DNA from: Byssochlamys sp. IMV 00236
Taxonomy: Eukaryota; Ascomycota; Eurotiomycetes; Eurotiales; Thermoascaceae
Length of the DNA stretch: 64,000 bases
Assembly: GCA_001931875.2 (NCBI GenBank)
Contig: MSJH02000795.1
Span: 62,001 to 126,000, forward strand
Direction: 5' to 3'
Both the position numbers and the translations under genes were made by a program. This document shows positions 54,533 to 64,000 of the stretch, in pieces. Within the stretch, counting starts at the first letter, position 1. Each line of letters starts with the position of its first letter. Under the pieces are notes generated by a model, which saw nothing but the letters and a program-made list of their open reading frames with translations, did no database searches and was not told the origin of the DNA.

Positions 54533-57500
54533 TCAAGCACTTCCCAGGCTCATCTTCTCAAACTGCTCGATTGTTCGCTTGTAGTTCTCCGTCGCGGCCT
54601 CGGCGTCGGCAAGCTTCTGCTTTTCGGCACTGCGCACGACCTCGCTGACCTTCTCTTCGAAGCCTTCACGGGTCAGGACCTCGTTCTGCTTCTGGATCGT
54701 GGTCTGGCTCTTTTGGAGCTTCTTGCGAAGCTTGCTGATCTCAGCGTTGATGTCGGTCAGGCCGGCAGCCACGTCGACCATGACGACGATATCGGCAGAG
54801 ATGACAAAGATAGCGCAGCCAAGGGGAGTGGCATCCTCGGGGGCATCAGGACCGAGGACCTTGAGCTCGGTGATCGCCTTGCCGGAAAGAGCCTTGATAG
54901 CAGAAGCCTGAGGCTCAATGCTGGCGTGGCTGGCAGGGGTCGAGGCCCTGATAAATGCACGTCCATCGTTGCGGACGTTGAACTCAGCGATCAACGACCG
55001 GATACCCAGGACACACTTCAGTCCCAGTTCGTAGTTGGCAGCATCCTGCTCAAACTCAAGGCTGGCGTCGAACTCTGGGTAGGGCGCAAGCATGATCGTC
55101 TCAGTCGAGTCTCCCTGCATACGGGGAAGACGCTGCCACAACTCCTCAGTGATAAAAGGCATGATGGGGTGAACCAAGCGGAGGGCAACATCCAACGCGC
55201 GGTACAGAGTCTGCTGGGCACTAGCCTGTTCTTCAGGGGTACCGTCGGACAGGATAGCCTTGCTGTTCTCGATGAAGACGTCGCAGAGCTCATCGTAGAA
55301 GTACTGGTAGATGATCCTGGTGCTTCTGGAGAACTCACGGGCAGCCAAGGCTTCGTTCACACCCTTGACAGCAACGTTCATGCGGTGGAGGATCCACTTC
55401 TCGGGGAGAGAAAGCTTCGAGGTGTCCAGCTTAGCAGTTGGGACAAAGCCCTGGGGAAGGCGACCCATGACATACTTGCTAGCCTGCCAGATCTTGTTAC
55501 AGAAGCGGCGGTAAGCATGCATGACCTTGATGTCAAAGTTAATGTCTCCTCCACCAGTGGTGTAGGAGAGGAGAGTAAACCGGAGGGCGTCAGCTCCGCA
55601 CTCTGGAATGCCTTGAGGGAAGGCAGTCTTCTGGTACTTGGTTGCCCTCTCGATCTCGCTATCTTGAAGGTTTCCAACAAGGAGCTTGTCGTGAAGCGCC
55701 TGAAGGTCGATACCGTGGATGATATCCAGAGGGTCGATGACGTTACCTGGATCTCTGTCAGTCACAAGCACTCCAGTCAAAAGTTCTGTTCTGGATGTGC
55801 ATATACGTACCGAGAGACTTGCTCATCTTTCTACCTTCGGAGTCACGAATCAAGCTGTGACAGTAGACCTCGCTGAAGGGCACTTCTCCGGTAAGTTTCA
55901 GCGACAGCATAATCATACGAGAAACCCAGAAGAACAGGATATCCCTAGCACCACAGTCAGCGTCATCATCATTACTTTCTCGGAAAAGGGCACAAACCAT
56001 CCAGTCTCCAGCAGACTCGTGGGGAAGAAGTTCTTGAAGTCGGGCTTCTCGGTGTTCGGCCAGCCGAGAGTAGCCATGGGCCAGAGTCCACTGCTGAACC
56101 AGGTATCCAAGCAGTCGGGATCTTGCTCCAGACGGAACTCCTTGTCTCCGTACTTCGCCTTGGCCTTCGCATGAGCCTCCTCGGCCGTCCTTCCTACAAC
56201 CCAGCGAGTCTCAGCGTTTTCAGAAGACGACTCTCCATCGAAGATTACGCGGTAAGCAGGGATACGGTGACCCCACCTGTGATGAACAGTTAGCGAAATT
56301 AATAGCGAGGCTTTTTTCAGGACTCCACATACCAAAGTTGTCTGGACAGACACCAGTCATTGATGGAGGACAACCAGCGCTTGTATGACTTGTTGGCAGT
56401 CTCGGGGGCAATAGTGATCTTTCCCTCGTCAACTGCCTTGACGGCTGCCTCCGCCATTTCGTTCATACGCATCCACCACTGAGGCTTGATCAAGGGCTCA
56501 ATGACATCCTTGGACTTTTCGCACAGAGGGATCTTCATGGCATGGGACTCCTTCTTTACAAAGAGACCCAGCTTCGTCAACTCTTCCACGACGGTGTAAC
56601 GAGCATCAAAACGCTTCTGTCCCTTGAATTGAGCCGCATTTTCGTTCAGGGTGCCGTCCTCATTCAGGATGTTGATGAACTCGAGGTTGTGGCGCTGACC
56701 GAGCTGGTAGTCGTTGAAGTCGTGAGCAGGCGTCAACTTCACGGCACCAGTACCGAATTCAGGGTCGACATAGGTATCCGCAACGATCCTCAGAAGACGG
56801 TTCGTGAACGGATGACGCGCATACTTGCCGACGAGGTGGGTATATCTCTTGTCATCCGGGTGCACAGCAATACCGGAGTCACCCAGCATGGTCTCAGGAC
56901 GGGTCGTGGCGACCTCAACGGTCTCGTTGGATCCATCGATCTGATACTTGAAGTGGGTCAACACACCAAACTCGACCTTCTTCTCGTAACCGGGGACGGA
57001 GAGCAAGGTCCGGCCAGGGATGTCCTTGTTCTCGACCTCAAGAGTACTCAACGCAGTGTTGAGCTGAGTACACCAGTTCACCAAGCGGTCGGAACGGTAG
57101 ATGTAGCCCTCCTCGAAGAGGCGGCAGAAAGCCTCCATGGTGGCAGCAGTAAGTTGCTCATCCATAGTGAAGGCCTCACGCGACCAGTCCATGGAACCTC
57201 CCATACGTCTCTGCGCATTGTTGATGCGCTGGTGGTATTCATCCTTCCAGTCCCAGACGAGACGAGTGAACTTCTCACGGCCAAGGTCGTGGCGGGTCTT
57301 CTTCTCCTTCCTCCAGAGCATCTTCTCAACGACGGACTGAGTCGAGATACCGGCGTGGTCACAGCCGGGAACCCATAACGTCGTGTAACCCTTCATGCGG
57401 TGCCATCTGATAAGCGTATCCTGCAACGAGTTGGCCAGAGCATGACCGCAGTGCAGAGCACCGGTGACATTTGGCGGAGGAAGGGGAATAACGAATTTTC

Positions 57501-58059
57501 CATCGACATCATTCCTGCCGGACTCAGGACGGAAGTATCCGCTCTTCTCCCACCATGTGTACCAGGACGACTCGACCGCTCCGGGGTTGTAGGCAGAGAA
57601 ATGCGGGCTGTCGAACGACTGGATCTGCTTCTTCTCCCCAGGCGGGGTAGGGTCCTGGAAGGGAGGGAGTGTCTCGACGACTTTCTCTTTCTTGGGTTGC
57701 GCCTGTGCCTGCGTCTTATTCGAGTTCTGCTGCTGCTGCTTTTCCTTCAGCTTCGCCTGCTTCGCAGCGAACTTGGCAGCCTTTTCCGCTTTGGCCTTTT
57801 CCTTCGCCTCTATACAAGAAAAGAAAAAAGGACGTTAGCGCGGACCCCGGACCATCAAGAAAACCATAGAGGGGTAAAAGGAGGGGGGGGGGAGACAATA
57901 GGTTCGAGTGAAGAATGGAAGAAACTTACGGTCCCTGTCGGGCTTTGCCTCCGTCATTTTCGGTCGTTGCGTGCTATAGAGACCTCGAGAACGAAAAACG
58001 GCGGCGGCTGAAAGGGCGTGAGAGAAATGACTGCCTCGTATACTCAGCCGATGGAGCAT
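54533..58059 (-). CDS. vas1: Valyl-tRNA synthetase, cytosolic and mitochondrial
   Basis: Charges tRNA-Val. Exons 58059-57930, 57809-56333, 56276-55998, 55944-55811 and 55746-54533 give 1077 residues from the first ATG. The HIGH motif is [12 protein letters not shown] and the KMSKS motif KMSKSLGN, split from the following exon by an intron. [14 protein letters not shown], the editing domain, and a C-terminal coiled coil ([19 protein letters not shown]) are present. A Lys/Gln-rich extension follows the start. The first 34 residues ([20 protein letters not shown]...YSTQRPK) form a mitochondrial presequence. A second in-frame ATG at 57957 (MTEAKPD) would give a 1043-residue cytosolic form, as in yeast VAS1. 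Confidence 0.95.
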
Positions 58060-58626
58060 CGCAGTCTTCGAGAGTGACTCAGTGGGACAGAATTTCTCGG
58101 TATTGCTCGATTCTCACAGGTTGCGGTGGGGCTGTCATGTGACCGTACAGCAAGTACGGGTACGTATTATTACTGGCCGATATCGCTCGACTGGATTATT
58201 GTTCTTGTACCTCTACTGCATGCTATTATTATTGTGTTTCATTACAGCTTAGGTATACAAGATCTAAGAGAAACGAAAAAGAAAAAGACGCTAGGGGTAG
58301 AGTTCTTATTTTGCACACCCTGCAATTGCATAAGATACGTGACATCATCAAGAGAGACGCAACACTGGTATTAATAAAAAGTACAAGTCCAAGAAGAACA
58401 CAACACCTCCCCATGTTTTCTCACCTGCCATTGGAATGACAATGAAACGCCTAGGAATTAGAAGACCCGAAAAATAAAAAAAGCAGATGATGATGGACCG
58501 AAAGATCCGTCAGATGAGATACTTCCCAACCTCCAAGACACCAGAACCGAAACAGACGCCGTACAGCTTTATGCTCATATGATGGAAGCAGACTACCGAA
58601 TAATAATCGTCTGGGAGACAATAGTA
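58060..58626. other. vas1 promoter and gluconokinase 3' flank
   Basis: Holds the TGACTCA at 58075-58081. No gene recognised. Confidence 0.5.
58075..58081. promoter_or_regulatory. TGACTCA, CpcA/Gcn4 consensus at vas1
   Basis: A perfect TGACTCA ends 16 bases before the upstream ATG of vas1. It could drive both forms, or mostly short transcripts starting within the presequence. Binding is inferred. Confidence 0.5.
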
Positions 58627-59390
58627 TTACTGGTACTCTGCCATGGTTGCGTGCACTGCAGTGATGACGCGATTCGCAACCTCCTCCGGGGGTGCAGCGA
58701 CATCGACAGCAACTGCATCCCACTCATTGACCGGCTCTTCCAGGAGCTCTATCTGGGAGTGCACCATGCCGCTCTTCATGTAGTGGTCTTTTCGTTTGGT
58801 CACCCGGTCCATCAGAACATTCTCGTCAGCTCTGAGATAGATGAAGTGAATGCGAACAGACGGATGACCATAGGCAGCCACGCGCATCACATCTCGGTAC
58901 TTTCTCTTCAACGCAGAACAGGTGACAATGACGCCGGATGGAGGTGTTGGACATTCATCTGTGGCGGAGAGTGGCAGAATTGCGGCCTCCCGCAGAGAGA
59001 TGAGCCAGTCCCAGCGGTCTGCATCCGTGAGGGGGATGCCGTTGGCCATCTTCTCCCTGTTGGCCGGAGGATGGTACTATTCCCAGTCACACAATGTCAG
59101 CTATCCAGTTCACGAGAATTTGACAAGTTCATGGGAGGAGGGAATGGTATACTTACGTCATCTCCCTCGAGAAAAGGGAGGCCCAGTTTCTCTTGTAGAC
59201 CTTTTGCGACAGTAGTCTTGCCGCAGCCTGCAGGACCTGTTACCACCCAGATGTGCTGTAGCTTCTCCGGTGGCATGTCTGTCTGCTGCACTGTCAGGTT
59301 GTAGGACTTGACGGGCCTGGCAAGTTGAGTCCGCGGCCGGCCTACGGCGGGATTGAGAGAGGGCTGCGTCCGGCCATCGGCGGTCAACAT
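58627..59390 (-). CDS. Gluconokinase
   Basis: Phosphorylates D-gluconate to 6-phosphogluconate for the pentose phosphate pathway. Exons 59390-59157 and 59076-58627 give 227 residues. The P-loop is VVTGPAGCGKTTVAKGL (GxxGxGKT), then [32 protein letters not shown], where the intron falls between GDD and YHPP. VTCSALKRKYRDVMR and FIYLRADENVLMDRVTKRKDHYMKSGMVHSQIELLEEP complete the family pattern. About 40 residues before the P-loop are not conserved, so a downstream Met (MPPEKLQHIW) is another possible start. Confidence 0.94.
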
Positions 59391-62300
59391 GATGATGAAC
59401 GGATGAAGATTTCGGGACGAAAGTCTAATTGATGTTGTTTTTCGGAGGAGTACTCCGGAAATCACAGTGAAATCACAGTCGCGGTGGGACGCTGAGGTTG
59501 TATGCGATGGTGCACCGTGGATATACAAAATTACGGAGAGTCGGGATCGAAGTATAGAGCTAGCTCGATGGTGGTTTGTCACAACAGGAGCTCGATCGGA
59601 TCGGACTGGCGCAATGAAAATAAATAGTCGTCAAGGGGGGGGAAGAAAAAACAGAGCGAACGGCCTGGTTGCCGATGGCAGGATCTACTTCAGATTAAAT
59701 ACTCTTATGACGGTGACTATTGGGTGGGCCGGCAGGAGAACGGGCAAACCGAGCTGGAATCTCAAAAGCCGGGCCCGAGTGGGGGAGAAGTGCAAGGGAC
59801 GAGTCCGCCCGTCTGGTTCTGGCGTGAGAAAGCGGCCGGGCTAAGATTGCTCCAGTGGGCTGGGCGGATCGATAGACAGTGAGTATCACAAACCGTTGGC
59901 AGCTGTGGCTTTTTAGGGGTCAACAGGAAGAAGGGATGAGATGATATGTTTCTGCGTAGTATTATGATTGTCCATCAGAGAGGACTGCGCTCGTTATTTA
60001 AGTTGACGACTGCCAAACCTCTTGGGCCAGGATCTGGTCAACTAAAAGCTGGTTTCATCGGATGGAAGATCGCAGACGACCGTCGCAGCAGCAAGAGTTG
60101 GGCCTCGTTACCGCCGCCGTATGGTACGAGTACATACAAGTCGTTTCATCTGTTGCACGCGGCATGAGGTCATCGATCGTGGTGCAGACCGCCTAGACCA
60201 GCGAATCGGGGACCTCTGGGACTCGCGGACATGGATGTGACGGTACTGATGATACAATAATAATACAGTACATCAACATATCACATAAAATGTCGCTTTC
60301 CCCCACGCTAAGCCACAGGGCGACATTCGGGATTGCTGCCCCGGCCGACGGTCAGTTTAGGTAGGTAGTTTGGAGGCCAACCATTTCCGTCACATCCACT
60401 GCCAGATCAAGGGGGAGAGGTTTCACGAGGGCTTGTCAGACTCACAATAGGGAGTTGGAGCGGGAGCTGCGAGTATGGCTAGAGCTTGTAATCATTTATT
60501 AACAGGCAAACATGCATGGTTGGTTGATTGACTTCCTCCAGAAGGACAGAGAAGAAAGAATAGTTAGTTAAGTTAGGCCGCGGATAATTAATTATTAATC
60601 ACAAACATTCTGCAAGGTTTCCACAGTTGGGGCAAGCATCAGCGCTGCCGCAGGGATATCATGGAGGAAGCCCATGGAGTCTGGACTAGTAAGATGCAAA
60701 CTATTATTATTTGATCCGGTGCGACATATCATGATTGCTGAGGAAGCCCGAAATGCGAGAAAGGAGAGAGTTGCGCATCAGGAAAAGGCAAGGGACCGCC
60801 TGACCTCTGCGTTCCAAAGCGGCATGGCGCAGTCCGGGGAAGAGCGACCGCGTGGAGTCCGGAGCATTTTCGGTTTTCTCTTAGATTCTAATTTCTGACT
60901 AACTACGGGGTAACAAGTCATTGCTATCTTTTGCTTGACAACCACCATGATGATTCTGATGCCGCACATTAAAAACGCATCCCACCCCTCTCATCATCAT
61001 ACTGTTTGCATCCCAAAGAAAAGCATCAGAGAGAGCACAGAGAGGATGGAATCGAGTCCGGGAACAACACCGATCGCCCCACGCTCGGCAGCCGGCAATT
61101 GATCACCTGTAATACTCCGTACTGGGAGCCCGAGCACGTCCTGCGCTCTGTGAAGCCATGTCACTATCGACGTATCTGAAACCCTGTCAGTAATCGAAAT
61201 GGCGCTCGAACCTGCGGGAATCCCTCACGGATCTTGAGTGCAGGTAGGAGTCTAGTGGATGATGTTCTGCAAGAGAAATCCTGCATTTCTGCTACGACCT
61301 ATCCAGATCATCTGCTAGGGCAAAGTCAGCGTATCAGTCTGGATGTCGAGTTGATATTGGTACGCTGCAGCAGCTGAGGCTAGCGGTCGTCGCGGGCGCG
61401 GGCAGTGTCACCGGTCAGTCCTGGCGACAAAGCAGATGATATAGTTAGCAGCTGGGGGCGCTGGTCAGAACTGACAACCTTCTCATGCATCGCTAAAGAT
61501 AATGGCCAGACGGTCCGAAGCGAACCTAGTAATTACCCAAAAAAACTTACTCTGCAGTGGCGCGGGGAATCGCCCCCCGTTTCATACAGCCGACTGGACT
61601 TTACAACCCACGTGGCAAGCATCACCTGCGCTGGACTTCTTTATTAGTTTAAGCTATTGCTTATGCTCCCTCAGATTCTCAATCGGCCTGCAAGCTCTTG
61701 TGTAGGGAAAACTGGCGTTTATGGACGAAGGTAAGGTCGGAATCCAGCTTGACTATATCATCGCATATGCCGCGTCCTCAGCACCTCATCTACAAATGCA
61801 GTGTGAAAATGTGTTATACACTCCATTGGTTGATATACGTGCAGATAGTAGCCAGCTGTTAGAGACAAGCTACTGAGATGCAGAATGCGCGCCGTATGTA
61901 CTCTCGACGTGTGACGTGACGCATCGCATCGGAATCGGTTAATGACGATACCCGACTTGGACAAAAAGAAAAGGCTATGGTCAAGTTCTAACAGTTGCCT
62001 TATTATGGCTGAATATGAGCTGCTTCTTTGGTGAAGCGAAGTGTTTTCTGGTCAGATGCAGCGAGTGATGCTAAAGTACGTACAGTACATTCAGCACAGT
62101 GATAACCACTAGCCTTGCGCCTGGTATTAATGTTCAACCGATAGCTCATTGTCACTCTCTTATGCAACCGATCCGTTATGTCAATACATGAAGTTCCATT
62201 GGTGACTCACATGATCACTGTATCCAGATGATACAGGAAACTAGGCCGTGACATCGATACGAATCATTTCAGAAGTGCTTCCCCAAGCCGAGTCAGTTGG

Positions 62301-63944
62301 GAAGATTTGTGGCTTAGTCCAGTACTCTACAGTAGGTGCGTCACTGATCTTCGCCCCGCATACCAAATAGGATAATTAGTGCAGTACTCTATGCTCTGAT
62401 GGAGATTGTTTCCTGTCTGCAACATTGATCCCAGATTGCTACAATCATCGATGACCGTGTTGCGGCTTCCCTGCTCGGTCCTGCAGCTTGCCGCTGTAGG
62501 TAGTTATACCTGTGGCGGGAGACTATCATGATCACCAGACCTGGAAAATGCGAAAAGAGAAATTACAGATCCACAGAATATTGTTTACCTTCAGAAAATA
62601 ATGATAGCTCTCTGCATGGCCGTTCTTACTTAGGGAGGGGGGCTTCGGATTGACATCCGGCCTCGTATCTCCTTTATCGACGTCTGAGAGACATGGGTTG
62701 AGCCAATAATGTATCAAGTCAGGTATTTGCGACAGGTAGTTAGTTACATTCTTACCCCATACACCTAAAATCAGCTCAGCCGCAGGTGCAACAACTATGT
62801 TACTAGTAACTATACCGACACAGCGCTCTCCATATCACCTGGGGCTAATACCCCATGGGGCGACATTTTGTATGGACAAACACCGAGACGGGCTCTAGAA
62901 CAAATTCTAGAGCATTTTAATTCTTCGAATAATAACACTCTTACGCTGTTCTGTCCCGGGTCGGCGGAATCGTTAGCTAGGAGCAAGGATGATGTCCCCA
63001 TGAATCAAGCCGTATCTCGGGCATTGCTTCGTTCTAGCAGACAAATCACCTATCATACCATGGCAATGGAGAAGAAAGAGATATACTACGCATGCTCCAT
63101 TGCATAACTAGCTTGATAACCATTCTGGACCATATACTGATAACTTTTGCCCTAGTGTCCACAGGTTCTTCCATATTCGATGTGGCGCATTGTTGCGCAA
63201 CATGCGGTGACGGATTACAATGTCTGATAACAGTACGGGGTACATATTCCTGTATGTTGAGTCTCGCATATTGCCGGCAATCTGGCTACTGTGATGCAGA
63301 AAACCATTAATCTTGCCACAATACGCGGAGAAGGTAGTACTGTACATACATCGTTGCAGTGCGGAACGCGAGTCTCAGCTTGACCGAAAATCTTACTTTA
63401 TCCATCATCACTGCTGCCTTCACCATGGGGTTTACCTTCATTCAAATGAAATGACGAATGAATAATCTGTCCGTCCTTTGGGTAATCCGAGAGCTCATCC
63501 AGTTCAAATTTCGAGTTGCGCCTGTTCTCTCCGTGAACATGCGGTACCTACTTAACGGTCCAGCGACATTGGACAAGTCGAGATTCCTCTCCGAGACGGG
63601 CTTGCAGATAGTGGTCTCCTCGCAGACTTACATTGATTGCTTTTGAATAGATATACAAAAATAATGGTAAGAATCGTCTTCAGTACACTCACTGTAAATT
63701 AAGTTACTGTCTTTATGTTCTTCTCGAACAAGAGCGTTTGGTGGTACGATACCGATTACATAATCCGCACTGGACCCCCGACGCCAGCTTGCGTGGAGCT
63801 ACTTTCCAGGCAGTCGTGAATCTTGCGATGAAGCTCCCCCGCGACATGACCCAAGCTCTCTGATTTCCATTGTCTAACGAAATTAACGAATTGAACTGGG
63901 TTGATTTCATCGAGCTTCTTTCTGAGGGTGGTTGATTTACAAGC
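59391..63944. other. 4.5-kb gap with no supported gene
   Basis: Only short open frames, none protein-like. It contains a strong hairpin (62892-62913), AT palindromic text near 60580-60600 (ATAATTAATTATTAAT) and a TGACTCA at 62203-62209. The right end is the vps26 promoter. A multi-exon lineage-specific gene or a non-coding RNA cannot be excluded. Confidence 0.5.
62892..62913. repeat. Perfect 9-bp hairpin
   Basis: Arms GCTCTAGAA and TTCTAGAGC around a CAAA loop. No T-run follows and no gene borders it. Role unknown. Confidence 0.6.
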
Positions 63945-64000
63945 ATGGCGTCCTTATTCTTCTCTACACCGGTCGACATCGACGTCGTGCTCGAGGATAG
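63945..64000 (+). CDS. vps26: Retromer subunit Vps26, N-terminus only
   Basis: The last 56 bases code MASLFFSTPVDIDVVLED and are cut by the window edge. This matches the start of fungal Vps26/Pep8 (FFxTPVDIDVVL), the arrestin-like retromer subunit that sorts receptors from endosomes to the Golgi. The call rests on 18 residues only, but the pattern is distinctive and the frame starts at a good ATG. Confidence 0.75.
   Translation, partial: MASLFFSTPVDIDVVLED

Noticed and set aside
54422..55876. 484-codon open frame antisense to vas1
   Set aside because: Mirror of a well-supported synthetase exon; codon bias keeps the complement open. The same holds for 56542-57378, 51124-51726 and 19351-20091.
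52380..58059. Valine pathway pair: BCKDH E2 beside valyl-tRNA synthetase
   Set aside because: They converge and share no promoter; linkage by function is probably coincidence.

Overview
The window is nuclear DNA from a filamentous ascomycete, most likely an Aspergillus-like member of the Eurotiales. Genes are compact and lie on both strands. Most carry one to four short introns with GT...AG borders and CTRAC-like branch sites. The products are standard eukaryotic housekeeping proteins in their fungal form: no-zinc-finger Fpg, microbial-type PARG, an Mtr-type permease, a COT1-type NDR kinase, and one tRNA synthetase with two starts. The genus is inferred from protein character, not measured. 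Gene models below were spliced by hand, and reading frame was checked across every junction.

Layout: 0.8-3.5 kb holds dib1, a U2 snRNA gene and rpl22. 4-12 kb holds rex3, a DUF676/ROG1-type lipase and a CECR5-type HAD hydrolase. 12-15.2 kb is a long non-coding gap with microsatellites, palindromes and an AT-rich island. 15.2-26.4 kb holds a Zn2Cys6 factor, a U1-type zinc-finger (WBP4-like) protein, an Mtr-like amino-acid permease and tubulin cofactor E. 26.7-36.5 kb holds SF3a66/Prp11, the NDR kinase cotA, tim54 and the NatA subunit nat1. 37-43 kb holds mix23, fpg, a PARG-like macrodomain protein and nar1. 43.3-45.6 kb is an accessory patch with a kinase-like gene lacking key residues and two doubtful overlapping gene remnants. 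46.3-59.4 kb holds rpc10 (RPABC4), trpD, mrpl11, a PI-PLC-like enzyme, the branched-chain transacylase E2, valyl-tRNA synthetase and gluconokinase. 59.4-63.9 kb has no gene I can support, and the first codons of vps26 run off the right edge.

Functional themes: four spliceosomal genes (dib1, U2, WBP4-like, SF3a66) lie within the first 27.5 kb. Amino-acid metabolism recurs (permease, trpD, branched-chain E2, ValRS), with CpcA/Gcn4-type TGACTC sites by trpD and the ValRS gene. A DNA glycosylase and a PARG-like hydrolase converge tail to tail next to the Fe-S assembly factor gene nar1. I found no CRISPR, no intact transposon, no tRNA gene I would defend, and no secondary-metabolite cluster. The least explained parts are the 43.1-46.3 kb patch, the AT-rich island near 14 kb and the 4.5 kb gap at the right end.
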